From M3007 sp046153695 (GTDB lineage Bacteria > Bacteroidota > Bacteroidia > Chitinophagales > Saprospiraceae): a stretch of DNA of 8,373 nt. The notes beneath the pieces are model-generated. The model did no database searches. It worked only from the letters and a program-made list of their open reading frames with translations, and was not told the origin of the DNA. A program made the translations under genes and the position numbers. Shown one piece after another: positions 1-5,876 of this stretch. The first letter of the stretch is position 1. Every line of letters begins with the position of its first letter. The stretch covers positions 1 to 8,373 of the forward strand of contig JBJXEZ010000150.1 in assembly GCA_046153695.1 (NCBI GenBank), given 5' to 3'.

Positions 1-22
1 ACACCGTCTCATCAAGTTGAAA

Positions 23-48
23 AGCCAAAGTACCTGTGGCTAATTTTT
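23..48 (+). terminator. Weak plus-strand hairpin plus T-run
   Basis: AGCCA at 23-27 pairs with TGGCT at 37-41 around a 9-base loop, with five Ts at 44-48. It could end transcription of a plus-strand gene lying left of the window. The 5-bp stem is weak, so this is only a candidate. Confidence 0.2.
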
Positions 49-66
49 GCCTTTTTTGAGGGCAAG

Positions 67-101
67 CCCCCCTCCCACCCGGGGGAGGGGATGGGGGTGG
101 G
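67..101. repeat. GC-rich inverted repeat (CCCCTCCC/GGGAGGGG)
   Basis: CCCCTCCC at 69-76 is the exact reverse complement of GGGAGGGG at 83-90, separated by six bases. A G-rich run (93-102) follows. G/C-runs of this kind are common as intergenic repeats in Bacteroidota and cyanobacterial genomes, from general knowledge. The G-tracts at 81-85, 87-90, 93-97 and 99-102 could also form a G-quadruplex on the plus strand. Copy number in the genome cannot be seen from this window. Confidence 0.5.
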
Positions 102-276
102 GTTGTCCCCGCGGAGCTCGATGTACCCCATTGTTACCAAGGTGGGCCGCACGCTAAGTACAATTCAAAAACCCATTTCCTGGAGCCCCATAGGCGTTTT
201 TTTGAGCGTTTCAAATGGCAAAAGTCGTGTTAAAAGCGTGATTAAAATTCAATACCGAGGTGAAAGTCGATATTTG

Positions 277-343
277 AAAAGGCACGAATAAGTACCGGGG
301 CGCTCCGGTTTGTAGCGCAGCTCCGGCACCTATCCGTGCCTTC
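277..343 (-). terminator. Long hairpin ending the minus-strand membrane gene
   Basis: Arms 279-298 and 323-342 pair over 20 positions, and an inner stem pairs GCGCT (300-304) with AGCGC (314-318) around a 9-base loop. On the plus strand three arm positions (287/334, 291/330, 294/327) are A-C mismatches, but in minus-strand RNA each becomes a G-U wobble, so the stem is continuous only when read from the minus strand. On that strand it is followed by four Ts (280-277). It lies 23 bases past the stop of the membrane-protein gene. Both facts point to a minus-strand terminator or a transcript-end stabilising structure. The short T-run means Rho-independent termination is likely but not certain. 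Confidence 0.6.
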
Positions 344-365
344 AAGAAAAAAGTACGATATGAAT

Positions 366-776
366 TTATCGTTTGTACCCCAGCACCCAGCCGACAACGC
401 CGCCAACGACGGCACCCGATACGACATTGGCGAGGATGTCAACGATAGCCCCGTTCCAGTCCATCATGTTCATTGTTGCCATAAACATGACATCAAAGGA
501 GGCCGCAATCAAGCCGGATATCCAAGCTCCAGCCATCAAGCCGCCCATAAACGTGGTAATGCCCGCCCAACGGCTGAACAAAAGCGCCATCAAAAGACCG
601 CCGATGAGGCAACTGACGAAGATGAGAACAAGGTCTTCCGTTTCCTTCATCAAGCCTGGGAACCGGGCAGCTGTTTCACGCATCTTATCGGCAAGCAAGA
701 TGCCCCAGATAAGCCAGCCCAACAAAAAAGAGGTGACACCTCCGGCCAATGCTGCAAGTAAAACTCGGTTGTTCAT
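366..776 (-). CDS. Small four-helix membrane protein, function unknown
   Basis: This encodes 136 residues with four hydrophobic segments at about 5-28, 48-68, 73-100 and 111-133, joined by short loops. A charged loop (about 29-48, ADKMRETAARFPGLMKETED) follows helix 1. Glycines are regularly spaced: G121, G125, G129 and G133 in helix 4 form a GxxxGxxxGxxxG zipper, and helices 1 and 3 have GG pairs (12-13, 78-79), suggesting tight helix packing. The size and four-helix layout recall small DUF1761-type proteins of Bacteroidota, but I cannot confirm that family. No catalytic motif is visible. The ATG at 776 is the natural start, directly before the first helix. The gene stands alone, divergent from the MoxR gene, with a promoter-like element 41 bases upstream and the hairpin at 277-343 just downstream. 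The plus-strand frames opposite it look like shadows. Hydropathy and the transcription signals make the gene likely; its role is unknown. Confidence 0.75.
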   Translation of the reverse strand: MNNRVLLAALAGGVTSFLLGWLIWGILLADKMRETAARFPGLMKETEDLVLIFVSCLIGGLLMALLFSRWAGITTFMGGLMAGAWISGLIAASFDVMFMATMNMMDWNGAIVDILANVVSGAVVGGVVGWVLGYKR

Positions 777-817
777 TTTGTACTGATTTTAAATGTGAAA
801 GAATAAGTATTGTTCGG

Positions 818-850
818 CAAATGTAAAAATGTGCGGAATGTATTTACTAA
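818..850 (-). promoter_or_regulatory. Bacteroidota-type promoter for the membrane-protein gene
   Basis: Read on the minus strand, TTAG (850-847) is followed after exactly 21 bases by TACATTTG (825-818), which matches the Bacteroidota -7 consensus TAnnTTTG. The -33 box differs from TTTG by one base. It predicts a leader of about 35 bases before the ATG at 776. The same spacing occurs in three other places in this window. Confidence 0.5.
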
Positions 851-985
851 TTTTTCTTGCCTTGTTTTGTTCAGGATCAAATGCTCGCTTACAGCGAAGT
901 TCACTGCACAGGCGCAGAGGCGCAACTGGTTTGAAAATATTCAGTACATTGACCATAGACACGGCTTCTTGAGCGCCTTTGTCAA

Positions 986-1018
986 TTAGCACATTTTCAA
1001 ATTACCACATTACTTTTG
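986..1018 (+). promoter_or_regulatory. Promoter for the MoxR-GGGP synthase operon
   Basis: TTAG (986-989), 21 bases, then TACTTTTG (1011-1018), a full match to the -7 consensus TAnnTTTG. Only seven bases separate it from the ATG at 1026, so a transcript from here would have almost no leader. The rest of 777-1025 holds the opposing promoter and nothing else that I can identify. Confidence 0.5.
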
Positions 1019-1025
1019 TCCGACC

Positions 1026-2111
1026 ATGACCGAAACAACCATCATTCGTCCGCACGCCGAAACAGCCTACGCTGAGGACCTGGAAGCCTTGGCTAAATCC
1101 GATACCCGCCCTCGCCCGCCTGGCTGGCAGCTCTCCCCGTGGGCGGTGGTGACCTACCTGGTTGGCGGCAAAGCGGGCAAGCGCGATATCGAAACCAAGT
1201 ACTTCGGCAACCGCCGCTTAATGGAAATTGCCGTGGCTACCCTTGCGACCGACCGCGCTCTGCTCCTGCTCGGTGTGCCGGGAACCGCCAAGACATGGGT
1301 GAGCGAACACCTCGCTGCTGCCGTCAGCGGCGACAGCACCTTGCTCGTGCAAGGCACCGCCGGCACAGGTGAAGAGTCCTTGCGCTACGGTTGGAACTAC
1401 GCCCGGCTTATCGCCGAAGGACCATCAGATAAAGCCTTGGTGCCCAGCCCGGTGCTCACCGCTATGCGAGCAGGCAAGATCGCCCGGGTAGAAGAACTCA
1501 CCCGCATACCCGCCGACGTGCAAGACGCGCTTATCACCCTGCTCTCCGAAAAAACGCTGCCCGTACCGGAACTCAACTCCGAAGTACAAGCCCTGCGCGG
1601 CTTCAACCTCATCGCCACGGCCAACGATCGTGACAAGGGGGTGAACGAACTTTCAGCAGCCTTGCGCCGACGGTTCAACACCGTGGTGCTGCCCCTGCCC
1701 GCTACCCTGGAGGAAGAAGTACACATCGTGCAAAACCGCGTGGCTGCTCTTGGCAAAGCACTCGAACTGCCACCCGAGACCGCTCCACTCCAGGAAATCC
1801 GACGCCTGGTCACCATTTTTCGCGAGCTGCGCAATGGCAAGTCGGAAGACGGGCGCGAAAAAATAAAAAGCCCGACGGCTACACTCAGCAGTGCCGAAGC
1901 CATCTCGGTGGTACATCAGGGGCAATCGCTGGCCGTACACTTCGGCAGTGGCACGCTCAATGCGCACGATCTTGCCGCCGGGATTTCCGGCGCTGTAGTG
2001 AAAGACCCTGGCACCGACCGGGCCGTTTGGCGGGAATATTTGGAAACAGTAGTGAAAAAACGGGATGGATGGCAAGACCTTTACCATGCCTGCAAGGAAC
2101 TCGACGCATAG
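1026..2111 (+). CDS. MoxR-family AAA+ ATPase, YehL-like
   Basis: This 361-residue AAA+ ATPase shows Walker A GVPGTAKT (83-90), a Walker B region ending in a double glutamate (ARVEELTR, 153-160) instead of the usual hhhhDE, sensor 1 NLIATAND (194-201) and an arginine-rich AALRRRF (211-217) as the likely arginine finger. A conserved-looking lead-in, GWQLSPWAVVTYLVGG (33-48), precedes the nucleotide site. MoxR ATPases act as chaperones that remodel or insert cofactors into protein complexes, often beside a von Willebrand A-domain partner. The EEL Walker B variant and the NDRDKGVNELSAALRRRFN region recall the YehL subfamily, whose genes normally sit with VWA and SWIM-domain partners. None is present here. 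Instead the stop is followed after 4 bases by the GGGP synthase gene, so they are probably co-transcribed. The ATG at 1026 is the only start before an in-frame stop (987-989). The MoxR-type AAA+ assignment is firm, the subfamily is inferred, and the client is unknown. Confidence 0.88.
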   Translation: MTETTIIRPHAETAYAEDLEALAKSDTRPRPPGWQLSPWAVVTYLVGGKAGKRDIETKYFGNRRLMEIAVATLATDRALLLLGVPGTAKTWVSEHLAAAVSGDSTLLVQGTAGTGEESLRYGWNYARLIAEGPSDKALVPSPVLTAMRAGKIARVEELTRIPADVQDALITLLSEKTLPVPELNSEVQALRGFNLIATANDRDKGVNELSAALRRRFNTVVLPLPATLEEEVHIVQNRVAALGKALELPPETAPLQEIRRLVTIFRELRNGKSEDGREKIKSPTATLSSAEAISVVHQGQSLAVHFGSGTLNAHDLAAGISGAVVKDPGTDRAVWREYLETVVKKRDGWQDLYHACKELDA

Positions 2112-2115
2112 CAGT

Positions 2116-2862
2116 ATGGCCGATCTTCACCTGTACCAAGGCCTCCTGGAGGCCAAAAAAAATGGAGAGAAACGGCTTGCCGTGCTCATTGATCCGGACA
2201 AATCCCGCGTTCAGCATCTTGACCGTATCGTGGACAACGCCAATGCAGCCGGGGTACACTATTTTTTCATAGGTGGCAGCCTTGTCGTGAACGATATGCT
2301 CGACACGGTACTAGCGGGTATTCGAGAGCGTTGCGCCGTGCCGATCGTCCTGTTTCCAGGCAGCTCGTTTCAGCTCAGCTACCGGGCCGATGCCATGCTG
2401 CTGCTCTCGCTCATCAGCGGGCGGAATGCCGAGCTGCTCATCGGGCAGCATGTGGTAGCCGCGCCTTTTTTGAAAATGTCGCCGCTGGAAATCATTGCCA
2501 CCGGCTATATGCTGGTAGATGGCGGCGTGCAAACATCCGTACAGTATATGTCGAACACCTACCCGATACCAGCAAACAAAGCCGATATCGCTGTTTGTAC
2601 CGCCCTTGCGGGCGAAATGCTGGGCTTGAAAATGATGTACCTGGATGCAGGCTCTGGCGCGAAAACACCCGTCCAGGAAGCCATGATCAAGGCCGTGGCC
2701 GAGGTGGTCAGCGTGCCCCTTATTGTGGGTGGAGGAATACGAACGCCCGAAAAAGTCGTGGCGAACCTGCGTGCAGGTGCCGACCTGTTGGTGGTAGGCA
2801 GCGCTGTGGAGGAAGATCCGGGACGAATCAGTGAACTGGCTGCGGCTGTCCGGGGCTTTTAG
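2116..2862 (+). CDS. Geranylgeranylglyceryl phosphate synthase family protein
   Basis: This 248-residue TIM-barrel protein matches the GGGP synthase/PcrB family. Visible motifs are LAVLIDPDK (21-29, whose aspartates bind Mg2+ and diphosphate in the family), FFIGGS (50-55), LFPGS (79-83), YLDAGSGA (175-182) and the phosphate-gripping GGGIRTPEK (205-213) with VVGSAVEED (226-234). The family joins a prenyl diphosphate to sn-glycerol-1-phosphate, forming the first ether bond of archaeal-type lipids (EC 2.5.1.41 for the C20 enzyme). Bacteroidota homologues are reported to have real GGGP synthase activity, whereas Bacillus PcrB prefers C35 heptaprenyl diphosphate. The chain length used here cannot be read from sequence alone. 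I chose the ATG at 2116, not the in-frame one at 2065 that overlaps the MoxR gene, because it follows that gene's stop by 4 bases and places LHLYQGLLEAKKNGEKRLAVL at the normal N-terminus. All key motifs are intact. The glycerol-1-phosphate supplier is not in the window. Confidence 0.92.
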   Translation: MADLHLYQGLLEAKKNGEKRLAVLIDPDKSRVQHLDRIVDNANAAGVHYFFIGGSLVVNDMLDTVLAGIRERCAVPIVLFPGSSFQLSYRADAMLLLSLISGRNAELLIGQHVVAAPFLKMSPLEIIATGYMLVDGGVQTSVQYMSNTYPIPANKADIAVCTALAGEMLGLKMMYLDAGSGAKTPVQEAMIKAVAEVVSVPLIVGGGIRTPEKVVANLRAGADLLVVGSAVEEDPGRISELAAAVRGF

Positions 2863-2892
2863 AAACCAGGAGGCAAATACCAAATCTGCCGG

Positions 2893-2937
2893 AATTGGCC
2901 ATTTTTGTGCCCCTATCGGGCAGCCTTTTTGCCAATT
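2893..2937 (+). terminator. Nested hairpin after the GGGP synthase gene
   Basis: An outer stem AATTGGC (2893-2899) with GCCAATT (2931-2937) encloses an inner stem TGCCC (2908-2912) with GGGCA (2918-2922), which is followed by GCC and five Ts (2926-2930). The inner stem plus T-run could terminate the operon. The outer arms form an exact inverted repeat and could make an alternative cruciform. It sits 30 bases past the operon stop and just before the next promoter, where a terminator is expected. Confidence 0.4.
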
Positions 2938-2944
2938 AGTGCAT

Positions 2945-2977
2945 TTTGCATTCGACCACCAAAATAGCGTACACTTG
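2945..2977 (+). promoter_or_regulatory. Promoter for the type B T9SS cargo gene
   Basis: TTTG (2945-2948), 21 bases, then TACACTTG (2970-2977), one base off the consensus TAnnTTTG. It predicts a leader of about 40 bases before the ATG at 3023. The spacing equals that of the small-RNA promoter at 7108-7140. Confidence 0.5.
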
Positions 2978-3022
2978 TGGGCCGTTCCCAAGGTCCGACA
3001 AAACCCACAACCCACTCAGGAT

Positions 3023-5770
3023 ATGAACAAACTACTACGCCTCGCGCTTCTTTTCTTTACGGCTTTTGCACCCCAACTGCTACACGCAACGCACAACCGC
3101 GCGGGGGAAATACACATCGAACAGATCGGCCCACTTACCATTCGGGCTACTATCATCACGTGGACGCGCACCCGAAGCACACCCGCCGACCGCGACTCCC
3201 TGACTATCTGTTGGGGCGACGGTAAGTGCGAGTCGGCGGGGCGCGTCAATGGAGGTGGCAATGGAGAAGTATTTAATGAAGAGTTCAAGTACAACCGCTA
3301 TGTAGCTATTCACACCTATGCAGCCCCTGCCCGGTATCGAATTTCCATGACCGACCCCAATCGAATAGCGGGCATCATAAACGTGAACCCACCGCAGTCC
3401 GAAAACGTACCGTTCTACCTGGAAACGATTTACAACTTCCTCGACCCGCAGTTTGGCGGCACCAATACCACGCCATACCTGCTTCAAAATCCGATTGACA
3501 ATGCTTGCACGGGCCAGCCATTCAAGCACAATCCTAATGCCTTCGACCCCGATCTGGACAGCCTTTCCTACCGCCTGATTGTTCCAAGGCAAGGTTTTGG
3601 TTCACAAGTACCCAACTACAAATTCCCCAATGAGGTCAGCCCGGGTTTGAACAACATACTGCAATTAGACGAGCGGACGGGTGACATCCTGTGGCAATCG
3701 CCGCAAGATACCGGTGAGTACAACCTGGCTTTCATTGTCATCTCGTGGCGAAACGGCGTGCCGATAGATACGACCATTCGCGATATGCAAATATTGGTCA
3801 AGGCTTGCGATAACCATCCGCCTGATGTACAGTCCGCAGCGCAATTTTGCTTAGTGGCTGGCCAACTGTTGGAATTTCCTGTCACCGCAACCGACCCGGA
3901 TACTGGGGATTTTGTGCAACTAACCGCCGCGGGCGGCCCGATCAGCAACCCGTATAGTCCGGCCACGTTCACGGTGCCCGCCGGCTTTCAGGTTCCGCCG
4001 GTATCGGGTTCATTTCGGTGGCAGACGGTCTGCGAACATATTTCCCGTTATCCGTACACCGTGGTGTTCAAGGCCGTTGATTCTTTGAATAAAACAAGAC
4101 CGCAACTTGCCGACCTGAAAACGGTTTCCATAAAAGTTGTCGGCCCGCCACCGGAAGACGTGCAGGCCGACGCGGGTTTTGGCGAGGTGGAAATTTCATG
4201 GGAAAAACCATACATCTGCGAGGGCGCTGAGCAAAACTATTTTTACGGTTTTTCCGTCTGGCGACGCGAAGGCACCAATCCCTTTCCATTTGACAGCTGT
4301 GCGCCTGGTCTCCAGGGCAAGGGCTACACGGAACGCATATTCGTGACCAAAGAACAAAAAGACGGGCGCTACTATTTCAAAGACACCGAAGTAGAGCGCG
4401 GGCGAACGTATTGTTATCGCATACTGGCCAAATTTGCCCGAATATCGGCGGGCGGATACCCCTACAACATCGTCGAAAGCCTGCCTTCCGAAGAGGTATG
4501 CGCCCAGCTCCCGCGCGATCTGCCACTCATCACCAACGTGTCGGTGGTGCAGACCGACCCCACTACGGGGCAAATGGAAATCTGCTGGTCGAAACCGGTG
4601 GCTAAGGACTTGGACACCCTGCTCAACCCCGGACCGTACCGGTACCAGCTTATGCGAGCGTCAGGCCTGAGCGGTGGTACGTTGCAGCCCGTGCCGGGGG
4701 CTACGTTCACCGCCGCCAGTTTTTGGCAGGCCAACGATACCTGTTTCACGGATCAAACATTGAACACAAGCGGGCAGCCTTACCACTATCAGGTGGCTTT
4801 TTATGCTCGTGGCAATTTTACCACCCCGCTCGGCTCGACCAACGAGGCTTCTTCGGTTTTTCTAAGCATAAAATCCACCGATGAAACCAACGTGCTCAGC
4901 TGGCTGGAGGACGTAGCATGGGCAAACTACAAATACGCCGTGTACCGGCTAAACGATGCTACCGGTCTCTTCGACTCGATCGGAAGCGCGAATACCTCTC
5001 CCTATTTTGATCGCGGCCTGACCAACGGCAAGGAATACTGCTATTATGTGCGCAGCCAGGGCACCTATAGTATAGGTGGGGTAGTGGACCCGATCTACAA
5101 CAAATCCCAGAGGCTGTGCGGTGTGCCAATTGACACCGTACCACCCTGCGTGCCCATGCTTACGGTGGATAATCTCTGCGACGATGTAGACGACATAGTG
5201 CTCGAACCTCCCTTCGAATACATACTCCATTGGAATAACCCGAACACGAGCTGCCCCGGTACCGATGACGTGGTGCGCTACCGCATCTGGTACGCACCTT
5301 ACGAGGGCGACCCACTTTCGCTGCTGGATGTGGTGGATGATGCCTCTAACACCAGTTATGTTCACACCGTGGGCGACTTGCTTTCCGGTTGCTACGCCAT
5401 CTCCGCTGTAGATTCGGTGGGCAACGAGAGCGCCCTTAGCCCCGCGCTTTGCGTGGACAACTGCCCGCGATATGAGCTGCCAAACGCATTCACGCCCAAC
5501 GGGGACGGGCACAACGATTTGTTCACACCGTTCCCGAACTGGCGCTTTATCGCTCGCGTGGACATGCAGATTTTCAACCGTTGGGGAAACCTCGTTTTCC
5601 AGACCGACAACCCGCAGATCAACTGGCAAGGGCAAAACGCTTCCGGCAGCGATGTGGCCGAGGGCACCTATTTCTATGTCTGCAAAGTATTCGAAAACCG
5701 GGTGGATGGTGTGGCGCTGCGCCCGGATCTGCTGAGCGGGTATATCGAATTAGTGCGGGGCGGGAGGTGA
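3023..5770 (+). CDS. T9SS type B (gliding-type CTD) secreted multidomain protein
   Basis: This encodes 915 residues. A signal peptide (about 1-22, MNKLLRLALLFFTAFAPQLLHA) is followed by THNRAGEI, a sequence often seen at the mature start of large Bacteroidota surface proteins. Residues about 25-260 form a beta-rich region, and about 261-374 an Ig/cadherin-like module (TATDPDTGD). Then come about four fibronectin-III-like modules starting near 377, 500, 612 and 704, with repeated ISW/CWSKP/LSW/LHW strands. The C-terminus (about 815-915) is the gliding-motility-associated domain: PNAFTPNGDG (820-829), FNRWGNLVFQT, GTYFYVC, and GYIELVRGGR at the very end. The family is exported by Sec, crosses the outer membrane by T9SS, and is released or anchored at the surface. 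An open frame continues upstream to 2831, but the ATG at 3023 is the start because it gives the signal peptide and follows a promoter. Many cysteines suggest disulphides. The ligand is unknown; adhesin or matrix roles are guesses. Confidence 0.9.
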   Translation: MNKLLRLALLFFTAFAPQLLHATHNRAGEIHIEQIGPLTIRATIITWTRTRSTPADRDSLTICWGDGKCESAGRVNGGGNGEVFNEEFKYNRYVAIHTYAAPARYRISMTDPNRIAGIINVNPPQSENVPFYLETIYNFLDPQFGGTNTTPYLLQNPIDNACTGQPFKHNPNAFDPDLDSLSYRLIVPRQGFGSQVPNYKFPNEVSPGLNNILQLDERTGDILWQSPQDTGEYNLAFIVISWRNGVPIDTTIRDMQILVKACDNHPPDVQSAAQFCLVAGQLLEFPVTATDPDTGDFVQLTAAGGPISNPYSPATFTVPAGFQVPPVSGSFRWQTVCEHISRYPYTVVFKAVDSLNKTRPQLADLKTVSIKVVGPPPEDVQADAGFGEVEISWEKPYICEGAEQNYFYGFSVWRREGTNPFPFDSCAPGLQGKGYTERIFVTKEQKDGRYYFKDTEVERGRTYCYRILAKFARISAGGYPYNIVESLPSEEVCAQLPRDLPLITNVSVVQTDPTTGQMEICWSKPVAKDLDTLLNPGPYRYQLMRASGLSGGTLQPVPGATFTAASFWQANDTCFTDQTLNTSGQPYHYQVAFYARGNFTTPLGSTNEASSVFLSIKSTDETNVLSWLEDVAWANYKYAVYRLNDATGLFDSIGSANTSPYFDRGLTNGKEYCYYVRSQGTYSIGGVVDPIYNKSQRLCGVPIDTVPPCVPMLTVDNLCDDVDDIVLEPPFEYILHWNNPNTSCPGTDDVVRYRIWYAPYEGDPLSLLDVVDDASNTSYVHTVGDLLSGCYAISAVDSVGNESALSPALCVDNCPRYELPNAFTPNGDGHNDLFTPFPNWRFIARVDMQIFNRWGNLVFQTDNPQINWQGQNASGSDVAEGTYFYVCKVFENRVDGVALRPDLLSGYIELVRGGR

Positions 5771-5876
5771 ACAGGAAATTCTTCATCGAATCTTAAAACG
5801 CGCGGGGCTACGGAAAGCAGTTTTGTGAGTAGATTTGCTGGTTGAAAAAGCCAAAAAGATAGCCGTTCAATACAGT

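Larger units (their letters stand above)
12..248 (-). pseudogene. Open minus-strand frame, possible remnant or interspersed repeat
   Basis: A minus-strand frame stays open from the codon after a stop at 249-251 down to a TGA at 12-14, about 78 codons. The only early ATG (189-191) would give about 59 residues. Around 84-128 it reads GYIELRGDNPTPIPSP, and upstream of that RPTLVTMGYIEL. This resembles the end of the type B sorting domain encoded at 3023-5770, which reads RPDLLSGYIELVRG. The rest of the frame (PGWEGGLPSKK and onward) looks like translated low-complexity repeat DNA, and the GC-rich inverted repeat lies inside it. I see no start region, domain or ribosome site. It may be the decayed 3' end of a T9SS cargo gene, an interspersed intergenic repeat, or a chance open frame. 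No function is proposed. Confidence 0.25.

Noticed and set aside
91..291. 66-codon plus-strand frame starting in the G-rich repeat
   Set aside because: It starts inside the inverted repeat, has no promoter or domain, and ends inside the hairpin at 277-343.
336..786. Two plus-strand frames of 137-141 codons opposite the membrane protein
   Set aside because: Neither has a hydrophobic pattern or motif, and the minus frame has four clear helices plus its own promoter and terminator.
2065..2115. Earlier ATG for the GGGP synthase
   Set aside because: It overlaps the MoxR coding end and adds 17 residues not typical of the family; the ATG at 2116 is a better fit.
2311..3015. 234-codon minus-strand frame
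   Set aside because: It is antisense to the GGGP synthase, has a His/Cys-rich composition typical of shadow frames, and shows no domain.
2831..3022. N-terminal extension of the type B cargo gene
   Set aside because: It overlaps the GGGP synthase end and crosses a hairpin and a promoter, and would bury the signal peptide at residue 65.
4949..5635. 228-codon minus-strand frame inside the type B cargo gene
   Set aside because: It is antisense to well-supported FN3 and sorting domains and has no recognisable motif.
5830..5837. TAGATTTG as a promoter for the type A cargo gene
   Set aside because: No TTTG-like box occurs 17-23 bases upstream, unlike the four accepted promoters.
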